Assembly (NCBI RefSeq): GCF_042684265.1
Contig: NZ_JBHULB010000013.1
Location: 1-64,000, forward strand
Source: Croceitalea marina
Lineage (GTDB): Bacteria; Bacteroidota; Bacteroidia; Flavobacteriales; Flavobacteriaceae
Direction: 5' to 3'
Length of the DNA: 64,000 nt
Both the position numbers and the translations under genes were made by a program. The notes under the pieces were generated by a model. That model saw only the letters and a list, made by a program, of their open reading frames with translations, was not told the DNA's origin and made no database searches. Below, in pieces: positions 42,101-52,300 of the stretch (positions are counted from its first letter, which is position 1; each line of letters starts with the position of its first letter).

Positions 42101-43423
42101 GCCATACATCTTAATATAAATACAAAACATAGAAGTCTTATAACTTGGTTCGACCATGAAGCCCTAGAAAAAATAATGAACAATTTGCTTTCTAACGCAT
42201 TCAAGTTTACCCCAGAAAATGGTCACATTGTTACTAGCATACATAAAGAAACTATAAATGAACAAAACCACTTAGTCCTTCGAGTAAAGGATTCGGGTAC
42301 GGGCATAGAAAAAGATAAACTCAACGATATTTTTCAGCGCTTTTATGTAGAAAAAGATGAAAATCAAGTAAACCCTGAAGGAATGGGTATCGGGCTTTCA
42401 TTTACCAAAGACCTTATCGAGCTACATCAAGGGAGTATAAAGGTAATAAGCGAGCAAGGCAAGGGAACAGAATTTATAGTAATACTTCCTATGAACAAAG
42501 ATGCCTATGAAAATGTAAAAGGCATTACCTGTAAAGAGTCTACAGATAGTGACTTTTTGGTTCGTTCCTCAGAGACCGAATCTTTCGCAATTGGCCTCAA
42601 TGACGAATTAGCCGATGAAAACCTATCAAAGTCAAGATCAAAACAACCTGTTCTGTTAATCGTAGATGACAACGCAGATATTAGATCGTTCATAAAGCAG
42701 TCTTTAAAGGATTCTTATACGATTTATGAATCTGAAAATGGTAAGCAAGGTTTGGAGACGGCCAATGAAATATTACCAAATATAATTCTCAGTGATGTGG
42801 TAATGCCCATGATGGATGGTATCGAGTTTTGCAATCTAATCAAGACCAAAGAAGAGACAAGCCATATACCTGTAGTGATGTTGACGGCTAAATCTTCTGA
42901 GGAAAGTAAATTGGAAGGACTCAAAAGCGGTGCGGATGATTACCTCACCAAACCCTTTAATATGGAAATGTTAAAACTAAAGCTGGCCAATATCGTAAAA
43001 CAACGTAATGAGCTAAGAAAACGATTCAACAGAAATATTGCCATTCAGCCTAGCGAAGTAACCGTTACGTCTACCGACGAGAAGTTTTTAAGTCAAGCAA
43101 TGGAAATAGTTGAAAAACATATGATGAATACCGACTTTAATGTTGAGATGATGGTAAAAGAGATGGGACTAAGCCGTAGCAACCTCTATCTTAAATTTAA
43201 AGAGATTACAGGTTTATCTTCTAGCGAGTTCATAAGAAATGTTAGATTAAAACGTGCAGTACAATTATTCGAAAGCAGTGACCTTTCGGTAAAAGAAATT
43301 ATGTATATGACCGGTTTTAATACGGCTTCTTACTTCTCTAAATGCTTTAAAAAACAATTTGGGGTTATTCCAAGTGAGTATGTTTCAAAAATGAAAAATG
43401 GAAAAAAAGCTTTAGGCAGCTAA
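39149..43423 (+). CDS. Hybrid two-component system regulator (HTCS)
   Basis: A 1424-residue one-protein two-component system. Domains in order are signal/anchor; periplasmic two-component propeller repeats (~45-720, with recurrent GxLWVGTxGGGLN); Y_Y_Y domain (~740-830); transmembrane helix (~845-865); HisKA with phospho-His in NISHEFRTPLT (~897); HATPase (NNLLSNAFKFT, DSGTGIEK, GMGIGLS); receiver (LLIVDDNADI ~1168, phospho-Asp in LSDVVMP, LTKPF); and AraC-type HTH (~1320-1415). HTCS proteins sense a glycan breakdown product in the periplasm and activate their own locus. It overlaps the VCBS gene by 8 bp, so it is co-expressed with it. Confidence 0.95.
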   Translation: MNSLTKDSRSNQKNEVHNFLKNQVLTFVLFSLALAAFLVSNSSYGQDNIYFDKITTDDGLSQNDVNSIYQDAQGFMWFGTHDGLNMYDGYDFTVYNPQNDVAGSINSNLIFKILGDEKGNLWVGTTGRGLNFFDRSTSTFTAFMHDEEDASTLDNDHISDLLIDTKNRLWVATSRGINLLDLNKPLDSVNFQKYHLENISFRLGWDGKIIYDIFEDSEKRIFVGGSGGLYQMARDENGHIYFKLMNESFGLEEQTVTCINQDNLGRLIIGTNQGFYIQEKRNGHSKLKKIAKGQFNSILIDKKGHIWAGSNQGLLQFANSPLKDIPTLVNQFVYSPYDESSISKNIIKSLYTDNTGIIWVGTNGGGINKFDPERKKFTTIQKTMHPNSLSYDKIRAMYEDSKGTLWVGTEGGGLNMQVLSKDGISKKKFKNFQRVSKPFALTEIGEPGNKKLLIGVEGSPGLYKVDIEDSENITDNDIVPFHEVNQSVFAILEDKDKTLWIGTYGAGLQRWIKKDDGYKIDIFMSNIGDAKSISSNIIRNIYEDVKGNIWIGTGDGLCRLDLGEKNKNNPNFKVFKNRKDDKNSLSHNYILSMYESEKGDFWVGTFGGGLNKLTIQNKKVTFKSYSESNGLPNNVIKGILEDSEGSLWLSTNQGISKFCPKEETFKNYDVNDGLQSNEFQELACLKRANGQMLFGGVNGFNTFFPEDIEENSFRAETIITNLSIFNKEINVGEKIGGRVLLNEPISNTDQIELKYRENNFSFAFAALHYAAPQKNQFAYMLEGFDEEWITTTSDKRFATYTNLAPGSYTLKVKASNNDGLWDDSPTALKIKVIPPIYRTNVAYAFYGLLILGLLWWFWRYTFIRTTEKHQLQLEHIEKEQSEELQRVKLEFFTNISHEFRTPLTLIKGPLEYLQKNAGSLDQETVDEQHTLMHKNTNYLLRLVNQLLDFRKLNQGKMRLVVRNTDVISFIKEVVEPFQFLAHKKAIHLNINTKHRSLITWFDHEALEKIMNNLLSNAFKFTPENGHIVTSIHKETINEQNHLVLRVKDSGTGIEKDKLNDIFQRFYVEKDENQVNPEGMGIGLSFTKDLIELHQGSIKVISEQGKGTEFIVILPMNKDAYENVKGITCKESTDSDFLVRSSETESFAIGLNDELADENLSKSRSKQPVLLIVDDNADIRSFIKQSLKDSYTIYESENGKQGLETANEILPNIILSDVVMPMMDGIEFCNLIKTKEETSHIPVVMLTAKSSEESKLEGLKSGADDYLTKPFNMEMLKLKLANIVKQRNELRKRFNRNIAIQPSEVTVTSTDEKFLSQAMEIVEKHMMNTDFNVEMMVKEMGLSRSNLYLKFKEITGLSSSEFIRNVRLKRAVQLFESSDLSVKEIMYMTGFNTASYFSKCFKKQFGVIPSEYVSKMKNGKKALGS

Positions 43424-43435
43424 TTTAACTTAGGG

Positions 43436-44305
43436 TTACTTTAAAAAATCGGGTAGATTATCCAGAGTTTTTATTTTTATGTTACGGTAAAAGGCCTCAG
43501 CGGCTTCAGACTGAATTTGTAGTTTACCTGAAACAACTGGTTGAAAACCCTCTTCGGTTTTCTCCAAGGCCTTTTCAAGAACCATGACCACTTGACCGTT
43601 GACAATATGCCATGATTTTCCATTAAAACAAATCAACTCCAATGAATTCCACTCACCATTAGGCTTTTCATGATTTTGGGTTCTTACGCACCTATACATT
43701 TTATCACCTTCCATCACAGTTCCTAAAACAACCGCTTCCCCATCAGGGTTATAAGCATAAAAACCATCTTCATCGCGCACGGCTTTAGTTCTATTTACGG
43801 CACCTGCCAGACCAAAATAATCTCCCATATCCCCTTCCTGTACTTGAAATTCTTGAGATTTCATCCAAACATTCCAAAAAGCACCATGTGGACCATTGCA
43901 ATGGTATAAAATGCCATTGTCTCGTTTATCATTTAGTCTAGGCTCCCATTTTTTTACGCCCCATTTAAAGTCCATTTTTAAATGATAATTCCCATAACGC
44001 TCCTTAGAAGTTAATCCACCATAAATTTGGCCACTTATGTACAAAACCAATTCTCCATCTATCCTTTTTACACTAAAGACATTTAGAGGATCATTATTTA
44101 ACCCAAGTGGAGTGCCTTCCATACCATTTCCTTTGGGTATATCTTTTAGGCCCTCTATAGAATAATGTGGTACCCCCATGAACCTATCCCATTGGCTTAA
44201 ATCTTCATCAAGAAGATTTTTCCATGTATCATCTTGACCGTGTACATTAAAAACTATTAAAAAAAAGATTAATGATTCAAACCCTAAAGACTTCAATATG
44301 TTCAT
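43436..44305 (-). CDS. DUF1080 (3-keto-glycoside hydrolase-type) protein
   Basis: A 289-residue exported protein with a signal peptide ending NVHGQ. The DUF1080 jelly-roll begins WKNLLDEDLSQWDRFMG and shows GNYHLKMDFKWGVKKW, NGILYHCNGPHG and FQVQEGDMGDYFG, with a C-terminal LQIQSEAAEAFYRNIKIKTL. DUF1080 enzymes have been linked to hydrolysis of 3-keto-glycosides, and they also occur as glycan-binding modules. It is the only minus-strand gene inside the locus, tail to tail with the HTCS. It may work with the oxidative module at 49344-56573. Confidence 0.8.
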   Translation of the reverse strand: MNILKSLGFESLIFFLIVFNVHGQDDTWKNLLDEDLSQWDRFMGVPHYSIEGLKDIPKGNGMEGTPLGLNNDPLNVFSVKRIDGELVLYISGQIYGGLTSKERYGNYHLKMDFKWGVKKWEPRLNDKRDNGILYHCNGPHGAFWNVWMKSQEFQVQEGDMGDYFGLAGAVNRTKAVRDEDGFYAYNPDGEAVVLGTVMEGDKMYRCVRTQNHEKPNGEWNSLELICFNGKSWHIVNGQVVMVLEKALEKTEEGFQPVVSGKLQIQSEAAEAFYRNIKIKTLDNLPDFLK

Positions 44306-44518
44306 GACTACGTTTATAGCCTCAAAGGTGCTCTTTTACAAATCATAATTAAAATGATCATGCTCTTTTTTGTTGTTCAAATGGTTATGTAATCCATACA
44401 TGAAAAACGCTGATTTTTTCAATCCTAATCATATGTATAAGACTAAGAATCATCTGTATTGCAAAGCCGCTAACTTATCCAGACTTTTAAGGGTAATTTT
44501 GAATAAACAGATTTTTGT

Positions 44519-46333
44519 ATGTTTAGAAGAATCTCTAATCCTCTTTTTTTAGTTTCTTTTCTTCTTTTTATAGGATGTAACGAAAGTGAAAAAAAAGAAA
44601 AACAGCAGGTTAACCGACCCAATGTAATCATAATTGTTACCGATGATCAAGGTTATGGAGATTTGGGATATCACGGCAATCCTATTATCAAGACTCCGAA
44701 TTTGGACACCTTTGCAAGTTCAGCCTTTGAGTTAACAAATTTTCACGTTGGCACAACCTGCGCGCCCACCCGAGCGGGTATAATGACCGGTCGCAACGCG
44801 AATAGAAATAATGCTTGGCATACCATTGCGGGCTGTTCTATTCTTGAAGAAAACGAGCAAACCATTGCGGAAGTTTTTGCGCAAAACGATTACGCTACAG
44901 CGATGTTCGGAAAATGGCATCTTGGTGATAATTACCCTTTTCGCCCTCATGATAGGGGCTTTCAAAATGCCGTTTATAACGGTGGTGGTGGAGTTGGCCA
45001 AACACCTGATTATTGGGATAACGATTATTTTGACGACACTTATTTTAGAAACGGAGTTCCAGAAAAATTTGAGGGATATTGTACCGATATTTGGTTCAAT
45101 GAAGCCAAAAAATTTATACAAAAAAGGGAAGATGAACGCCCTTTCTTTATGTACTTGGCAACTAACGCCGCACACTGGCCATTTAATGTTCCTGAAGAAT
45201 ATGCTAAAAAATACACTTCAGCAGAACTTACCGAAGATCAAAAGCGCTTCTATGGAATGATATCTAATATCGATGATAATTTTGGAGAACTTGTTGCACT
45301 ACTGCGAACCGAAAAATTATTTGAAGACACTATAATCATATTTACCACAGATAATGGCACAGCCCTGGGGATACATTATCCAAAAGATGGGTCTCAGACC
45401 CTTGGCTTTAATGGCAATCTTAGAGGAGTAAAAGGCAGCCATTATGATGGAGGGCATAAAGTACCTTTCTTTATATCTTGGCCAAATGGCAACATAAAAA
45501 AGCAATCTTCAAGTGATGCCTTGACAGCTCATGTAGATTTGTTACCCACACTTGCAGAACTTACCAGTATAGATTTTAAACCCAAAAAGGTTTTAGATGG
45601 CAGCAGCATGGCGGGTATTTTAGAAGGAGCGTCGCCAACTGATAGAATGCTAGTGGTAGATACGCAGCGTAATCAATGGCCAGAAAAAGGTAAAAATCCA
45701 TGTGTTATGGATGGCCCATGGAGGCTTGTAAATGGCGAAGAACTTTATAACACTTCTTCTGATATTGGCCAAAAGAACGATGTTGCCTTACAATACCCTG
45801 AGCGGGTTTCTAAAATGAAAGAGTTTTATGATTCTTGGTGGTCATCTGTAGAACCAGAAATACGATACTCAGAAATTCCGTTGGGCAATGAAAATGCCAA
45901 TGAAGTTTTATTGACCATACATGATATGCACACACAAGATAATCTACCATGGAACCAATTTCAGATCAGAAAAGCTGAGGCCAAACCCAAGGGATACTAT
46001 TCTGTTAGCGTTGAAAAAACCGGCCGTTATAGATTTCATCTCAGAAGATATCCCCAAGAATCCCAAATGGTAAATAGCCAATTTGTTCAAGCCATTGAAA
46101 GCACTCCGTATCGAGACGGAGCACCGGAAGGAAAGGGAGTTAAAGTAACAGGAGCCGTCATAAAACTTAACGATAAGACTTTAAACGTCGATAATTTAAA
46201 CACTACATCGAATGTTATCATAGAAGGTGATTTTGAAAAAGGCAGTGCAACATTAGAGAGCCACTTTGTTCTTGAAGACGGAAGCTATTTTCCTGCATAT
46301 TATACCCTAGTAGAATACATGTCCAACGAATGA
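44519..46333 (+). CDS. S1-family sulfatase lipoprotein (CAPTR)
   Basis: A 604-residue sulfatase. Lipobox LFIGC; metal-binding T-D-D-Q-G-Y-G-D-L-G near residue 42; active-site C-A-P-T-R at about residue 81, whose Cys becomes formylglycine; G-K-W-H-L-G; and T-T-D-N-G. These features give a complete family S1 sulfatase that removes sulfate from glycans. A C-terminal extension of about 150 residues after the catalytic domain is strand-rich and may bind glycan. It overlaps the next sulfatase by ATGA (46330-46333). Confidence 0.92.
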   Translation: MFRRISNPLFLVSFLLFIGCNESEKKEKQQVNRPNVIIIVTDDQGYGDLGYHGNPIIKTPNLDTFASSAFELTNFHVGTTCAPTRAGIMTGRNANRNNAWHTIAGCSILEENEQTIAEVFAQNDYATAMFGKWHLGDNYPFRPHDRGFQNAVYNGGGGVGQTPDYWDNDYFDDTYFRNGVPEKFEGYCTDIWFNEAKKFIQKREDERPFFMYLATNAAHWPFNVPEEYAKKYTSAELTEDQKRFYGMISNIDDNFGELVALLRTEKLFEDTIIIFTTDNGTALGIHYPKDGSQTLGFNGNLRGVKGSHYDGGHKVPFFISWPNGNIKKQSSSDALTAHVDLLPTLAELTSIDFKPKKVLDGSSMAGILEGASPTDRMLVVDTQRNQWPEKGKNPCVMDGPWRLVNGEELYNTSSDIGQKNDVALQYPERVSKMKEFYDSWWSSVEPEIRYSEIPLGNENANEVLLTIHDMHTQDNLPWNQFQIRKAEAKPKGYYSVSVEKTGRYRFHLRRYPQESQMVNSQFVQAIESTPYRDGAPEGKGVKVTGAVIKLNDKTLNVDNLNTTSNVIIEGDFEKGSATLESHFVLEDGSYFPAYYTLVEYMSNE

Positions 46334-47862
46334 AAAACAAAATGTCTTTAATCAATAAATTAACCGGCCTTTTATTTTGTCTATTTATTTTCTCTTGTAA
46401 TCCTTCAAAAGAAAAACATGACGACCAGCCAAACATCATTTTCATTTTTGCAGATGACATGACCTATAGTGCTATTAATGCACTTGGCAATAAAGAAATT
46501 ATCACTCCAAACTTAAACTGGCTTGTTGAAAACGGCACAACCTTTACCCACACCTATAACATGGGTGCCTGGAATGGGGCGGTATGCATGGCCTCGAGAG
46601 CCATGATCATTTCTGGCCAAAGCGTTTGGAACGCCAAGGCAATTACGGACGATTGGGAACAAAATAAAGCCTTAAAACAAACATGGGGAGCTTTAATGGA
46701 CAAAGCTGGCTATGATACTTATATGACCGGAAAATGGCATGTGGCAGCACCTGCAAATCAGGTTTTTAAAAATGTAATTCATGTAAGGCCGGGCATGCCC
46801 GGAGATGCGTGGGAACATCATACAATGGTAGCCAACTTTAAATCTATAGAAGGCACGTCAGAAGACCCTTCAAAATTTATTCCCGTTGGTTATAATCGTC
46901 CCCTTAGTGAAAATGATACCACTTGGTCACCGACCGACCATAAATTTGGAGGTTATTGGGAAGGAGGCAAACATTGGAGCGAAGTATTAAAAAATGATGC
47001 CCTGAAATTTTTAGATAAAGCTGAAACCAGCGAAAATCCATTTTTTATGTATTTGGCCTTTAATGCGCCCCATGACCCTAGGCAAGCTCCGCAAGAATAT
47101 CTAGACAGATATCCTGTTGATTCCATTAGTCTTCCTAAAAGTTGGCTAGAAGAGTATCCTTTTAACAAAGGGATGGGCAGTGGAAGAGATATGAGAGATG
47201 AAGCCTTGGCGCCGTTTCCTAGAACAGCGTATGCGACCAAAAAGAACATTCAAGAATATTATGCCCTTATTACACATCTCGATCATCAAATTGGGTTGAT
47301 TCTTGAAAAACTAAAAGCCTCAGGTAAGATGGAAAATACCTACTTATTTTTCACCGCAGACCATGGCCTGGCGATGGGGCGTCACGGTCTTTTTGGCAAA
47401 CAAAACCTTTTTGACCATAGTATACGAGCCCCTTTTATTATTAGCGGACCGGATGTTCCTAAAAACAAAAAAATAGATTTGGACATCTACCTTCAAGATA
47501 TAATGCCGACGAGTCTAAATTTGGCAGGTATCGAAAAACCTGACTATGTGTTTTTCAACGATTTACTACCGTTAGTTAAGGGCAATCAACTTAAAAGCAC
47601 CTATAATGCTATCTATGGGGCTTATGTGGATACCCAACGTATGATTAGAAAAGACGGATTTAAACTTCTGGTTTATCCTAAAATAGATACCGTATTGCTT
47701 TTTGATCTTAAAGAGGACCCTGAAGAAATGAACAATCTTTCAGAAGATCCTGTTTATCGCGAAAAAACCATTACTCTCTTTAAGGATTTGATTTCACTTC
47801 AAGAAGAAATGCATGATAATCTAAGTCTATCTGCTACATACGAGAATTACATTGGTCAATAA
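46330..47862 (+). CDS. S1-family sulfatase lipoprotein (CMASR)
   Basis: A 510-residue sulfatase with lipobox IFSC. The metal motif is A-D-D-M-T, and the active-site motif is C-M-A-S-R near residue 87, with Ala instead of the commoner Pro; this is an accepted variant of C-x-(P/A)-S-R. G-K-W-H-V and T-A-D-H-G-L complete the site. It is translationally coupled to the preceding sulfatase, so the two probably act on the same substrate in sequence, at different sulfate positions. The four sulfatases of the locus differ in motif and length and are not recent duplicates. Confidence 0.92.
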   Translation: MKNKMSLINKLTGLLFCLFIFSCNPSKEKHDDQPNIIFIFADDMTYSAINALGNKEIITPNLNWLVENGTTFTHTYNMGAWNGAVCMASRAMIISGQSVWNAKAITDDWEQNKALKQTWGALMDKAGYDTYMTGKWHVAAPANQVFKNVIHVRPGMPGDAWEHHTMVANFKSIEGTSEDPSKFIPVGYNRPLSENDTTWSPTDHKFGGYWEGGKHWSEVLKNDALKFLDKAETSENPFFMYLAFNAPHDPRQAPQEYLDRYPVDSISLPKSWLEEYPFNKGMGSGRDMRDEALAPFPRTAYATKKNIQEYYALITHLDHQIGLILEKLKASGKMENTYLFFTADHGLAMGRHGLFGKQNLFDHSIRAPFIISGPDVPKNKKIDLDIYLQDIMPTSLNLAGIEKPDYVFFNDLLPLVKGNQLKSTYNAIYGAYVDTQRMIRKDGFKLLVYPKIDTVLLFDLKEDPEEMNNLSEDPVYREKTITLFKDLISLQEEMHDNLSLSATYENYIGQ

Positions 47863-48113
47863 TTTAAATTTTTGAATCTAAAAAATAACTTCTTTTAAAA
47901 TCAAAGAATGTAACCTTAGAAAACAGGCCATTTAAGGTTTTTGCAGTCTTATTTTCTTTTATTTCAGCGGTTTAATATGCCTACATATCGCATTAGCAAA
48001 AAACTTACAAAATAAACTTGAAAGAATGTAGCAGTCTTTGAACCATATGGCCTACTAGAACAGATAAAAAATGCACATATTGTAGTTAAATCTTAGTTGT
48101 ATCTACTGTAACA

Positions 48114-49310
48114 ATGAGAACACAGAAATTAACGCTTTTAGTTCTAGGCATTCTTGTAGTGTTTTCTACTTTTTCCTTTACGCAAACAAGGGAAACTTCT
48201 GCCAATACATTTTCAAAAGATGTTGCCTTTTTAAAAAAGTTCACCAACATTATTGTCTTAGAAAAAGAAGCTAGCAAAATAGCTATTGCGCCAGACTATG
48301 AAGCACGTGTTATGACGAGTACGGACGGTAATCATTTAGATTATAGTTACGGGTATATCAATTATAAATTTATTTCTGAAAACAGAATAGTAGAAGGCGG
48401 AAATCCTTATGGGGGTGAAGACCGGTTATGGTTAGGGCCCTTGGGCAGTAAATTCACACTCTTCTATAATCAAAAGCCCATAAGTGAAAAAAATTGGCAT
48501 GTACCCAAAGCCTTTGACACAAGCGCATATTCACTTATTAAAAAAACAGAAGGCACTGCCGCTTTTGAAAAGAAAATTACGGTACAAAATAATATTGGTA
48601 CAGCATTTTTAGTTGGAATCACGAGAAACATTTCTTTACTAGACAAACAGCAAATTTCAAAAGAACTTGGCTTCTCAATTCCTCAGGATGTCCATTTCGT
48701 AGGTTTTCAATCTTCAAACACCCTTAGAAATAAAGGTGAAGCTTGGAAAAAAGAAGCAGGACTTATTACACCATGGGTGCTAGGTAAATTTAACGGAAAT
48801 GATAAATGCGTTACCTTTTTTCCTTTTAAAGCTTCAATAAAGAGGCCTCTTGTTGTAAAGAAATACTTAAATACCATTCAAAATGATAGGTTGCGAGTGC
48901 TAGATAGCCTAATTGTATTCAAAACCGATGGGGCATACCGAAGCAAAATTGGATTGGAGAAACTAAATTCAAAAAATAGTATTGGAAGTTATGATGACCA
49001 AAATAAGGTATTAACTATTATAAAATTTTCTTTTAATCCCAGGGGGAATTATTTAAGTACAACCGAAACAGATAACCCTATTCTTTTTGGCGGTGATGTT
49101 GTGAGCTCTTATAATAACAATACAATGAATCATCTAAACTCATTTTATGAACTGGAAAGTACCTCAGAGGCGCTGGCCCTTGAAACAGATTCATCGGTTA
49201 CCCATATTCACAAAACAATGCACTTTATGGGCTCTTTTGAAAAGCTTGATAGTATCTCAAGTACCTTTTTCGGCCATGGTTTAAAAAAAATAAAGAACAG
49301 TATTAGATAA
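48114..49310 (+). CDS. Exported protein, DUF6786-like
   Basis: A 398-residue exported protein with a signal peptide (ends SFTQ). It consists mostly of predicted beta strands (NHLDYSYGYINYKF, GGEDRLWLGPLGSKFTLFYN). From memory it resembles the DUF6786 family, seen in polysaccharide and oxidative sugar loci; the number is not certain. The GGEDRLWLGP segment is the most family-like part. It stands 251 bp after the sulfatase pair and 33 bp before the PSD1 gene, so it probably starts the second operon. Function unknown. Confidence 0.6.
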   Translation: MRTQKLTLLVLGILVVFSTFSFTQTRETSANTFSKDVAFLKKFTNIIVLEKEASKIAIAPDYEARVMTSTDGNHLDYSYGYINYKFISENRIVEGGNPYGGEDRLWLGPLGSKFTLFYNQKPISEKNWHVPKAFDTSAYSLIKKTEGTAAFEKKITVQNNIGTAFLVGITRNISLLDKQQISKELGFSIPQDVHFVGFQSSNTLRNKGEAWKKEAGLITPWVLGKFNGNDKCVTFFPFKASIKRPLVVKKYLNTIQNDRLRVLDSLIVFKTDGAYRSKIGLEKLNSKNSIGSYDDQNKVLTIIKFSFNPRGNYLSTTETDNPILFGGDVVSSYNNNTMNHLNSFYELESTSEALALETDSSVTHIHKTMHFMGSFEKLDSISSTFFGHGLKKIKNSIR

Positions 49311-49343
49311 AGCTTTTAATAAATTTAAAGAACTAAAAAAATA

Positions 49344-52300
49344 ATGCTAAAACGCAGCGCAATCTTAGTAGGGTTTTTAACGATAGGACTTTTGGTCTCC
49401 TGTGGGCCTGAACTACCCGAATATGTTGCTGTAGAATACGAAAAACTTCTTGAACAGGTAGATTTCAATCAAGATGTAAAACCAATTCTTTCAGATAAGT
49501 GTTTTGCTTGTCATGGCCCTGATAAGGCAAAGATTTCAGCAGGCCTTCAATTGCACGAGGCTGAAGCAGCCTATGCAGAGCTTATAGAGAGTCCGGGTAA
49601 AGTTGCCATTAAACCCGGTAATCTTAAAAAATCGGAAGTTTATCATCGTATCTTAAGTGAAGACCCCGACTATATAATGCCAAGCCCTGAATCACATCTA
49701 AGCCTTACTGCACGTGAAAAAGCAATACTGATCAAATGGATCGATGAAGGGGCAGAATACAAAAAACATTGGGCATTTCAATCAATTCAAAAAACTAAAA
49801 TACCTCAGATCAACGAAGGCAAGGGTTTAGTACAAAACCATATTGATAATTTTATACTTTCAAAACTTCATACAAAGGGACTTTCCTATTCAAAAGAAGC
49901 GGATAAAGAAATACTTCTGCGTCGCCTTTCATTTGACCTTACCGGTTTACCCCCGACTATTGAGGAAATTGATGCCTTTATAGCAGATAAAAGTGTTGAC
50001 GCCTATGAAAAACAAGTTGATAGATTTCTAGAATCTCAAGCATACGGAGAACAAATGGCTCTGGGTTGGATGGATGTTGCCCGATATGCAGATACGCATG
50101 GCTATAGCGTTGATCGTTACAGAGACATGTCTCCTTACAAAGATTGGGTTATTGAAGCCTTTAATACGAACATGCCCTATGATCAATTTGTGACATGGCA
50201 ATTGGCCGGTGATCTAATGGAAAATCCTACAAGGAACATGAAATTGGCAACCGCTTTCAATCGCATACATCCTCAAAATATGGAAGGTGGCATTGTTAAC
50301 GAAGAATTTTTGGTTGAATATGCCGTTGATCGGGCAAGTACATCAGGGCAAGCTTTGATGGGTTTGACTGTGGCCTGCGCTCGCTGTCATGATCACAAGT
50401 ACGATCCCATTTCGCATAAGAACTTCTACGAGATGACCTCGTTTTTTAATAATATCAATGAAGCGGGCCAAATTTCATGGAATGACGCGATGCCCTCACC
50501 AACCATGCTTTGGACATCAAAAGAAGAAGAGCAAATGCTCGATTATATGTCAAAATTGCTAAAAGGTGCCGAAAATAGTCTAGAAAAGACTTCAAAAGAG
50601 TTAATACCGGCAGCGGAGGCTTATGTTTTAAATAAAAACTACGAAAACAGTTCTCTTTCCAAAAAAGGATTAATTGCCTCTTACAATTTGAACACCAAAT
50701 CTTTAGTAAATCAGATAAATCCTTCTCAAAAAGCTACTATTAAGAGAGAATATACCGAAAATCAACCTATTAATTTAGTAGAAGGCATTCAGGGGAAAGG
50801 CCTCCTTTTTGACGGTGACGCATGGTTAGACTTAAAAGGTTTAGGTGCCTTTGGCCGACACCAAGCTTTTACTGTAGGGGTATGGGCCAAAATACCCGAA
50901 GAAACTACTGATGGTAATATTTTTCACAAAGGCGATGGGGCCATTTTGCACGCTTGGAGAGGTTTTCATTTAAAAGTTGTTGCGAATAAGTTAGAATTGG
51001 TCATGGCCCATACCGGGCCAGATAATGCTATAAAGGAATTAACATTAAAAGAAATTCCTAAAAATAAATGGACCCACTTTGCTTTATCATACGATGGCTC
51101 CAGTAAAGCTTCCGGACTTAAAGTTTTCGTGAACGGTGAAGAATGGAAAACAGAAGTTTTAAACGATAACCTCTTTAAAAATATTCTATTTGGAAGAGCA
51201 CAAGAACCGGGCATACAATTTGGGGCCAGGCTCAGAGGCAAAGGCATTTCTGGAGGAATAATAGATGATATTACAATATATGAAAGACAACTTTCGGCTA
51301 TAGAACACCTACAATTGGCTAAAAATAAAAAAGCAGAGCTTATTCTCAATAAATCGCACAAAGACCTAGAAGAAGATGAAAAAAAGATGTTGAAAGCACA
51401 TTTCATTGTTTCATCTCAAAATTACAATACACATTTTGCCAAATTAACAAAGACAAGGAAGGCCTTTGCAGATAGCATAGAAACTATCAAAGAAGTTATG
51501 ATAATGAAAGAGGACAAAGCTGTTCAAGCTTTTGTTCTTGATCGCGGGGTATATGATGCCAAAACCGATTCTGTTTTCCCGAACACCCCTGAATTTCTGC
51601 CTCCTATGCCAAAAGGGTCGCCAAAAAACAGATTAGGTTTTGCAAAATGGTTGTTCAGCCCCGATCATCCACTTACTTCGCGTGTTGCGGTCAATCGAAT
51701 ATGGCAGCATTTTTTTGGAACGGGAATAGTTAAGACCTCTGAAGATTTTGGCAACCAGGGAGAACTACCAAGTCATCCAAAGTTACTGGATTATTTATCG
51801 CTCTATTTTATGGAAAATGAATGGGATATAAAAAAACTGAACAAGCTGATTGTAATGTCCAAAGCCTACCGACAGCATTCCCATACTCCTTTAGAACTAA
51901 TGGAGTTAGATCCAGAGAATCGTCTTTTAGCCCGAGGTCCGTCTAGAAGAATGACAGGTGAAATGTTACGTGATAATGCTCTAAAAGCCAGTGGTCTTTT
52001 AAACGAAGAAATTGGAGGTGAAAGTGTAAAACCTTATCAACCAACGGGGCTTTGGAAAGTTAATGGTGCAGAATACCAACAAGATAGTGGTGAAAAGCTA
52101 TATCGTAGAAGTATGTATACTATTTGGAAACGATCCGTACCAAACCCTACTCTTGCAACTTTTGATGCCCCAACAAGAAACGTATGCACCATAAGAAGAC
52201 AAGAGACCAATACCCCATTACAAGCACTGGTGCTGTTAAATGACCCAACTTATATCGAGTGCGCAAGAGTTTTAGGAAAAAAAATGAGCGATATCGATGA

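Noticed and set aside
44732..45260. Long opposite- and same-strand ORFs inside the first sulfatase gene
   Set aside because: Shadows of a strongly supported sulfatase reading frame; no domain in the alternative frames.
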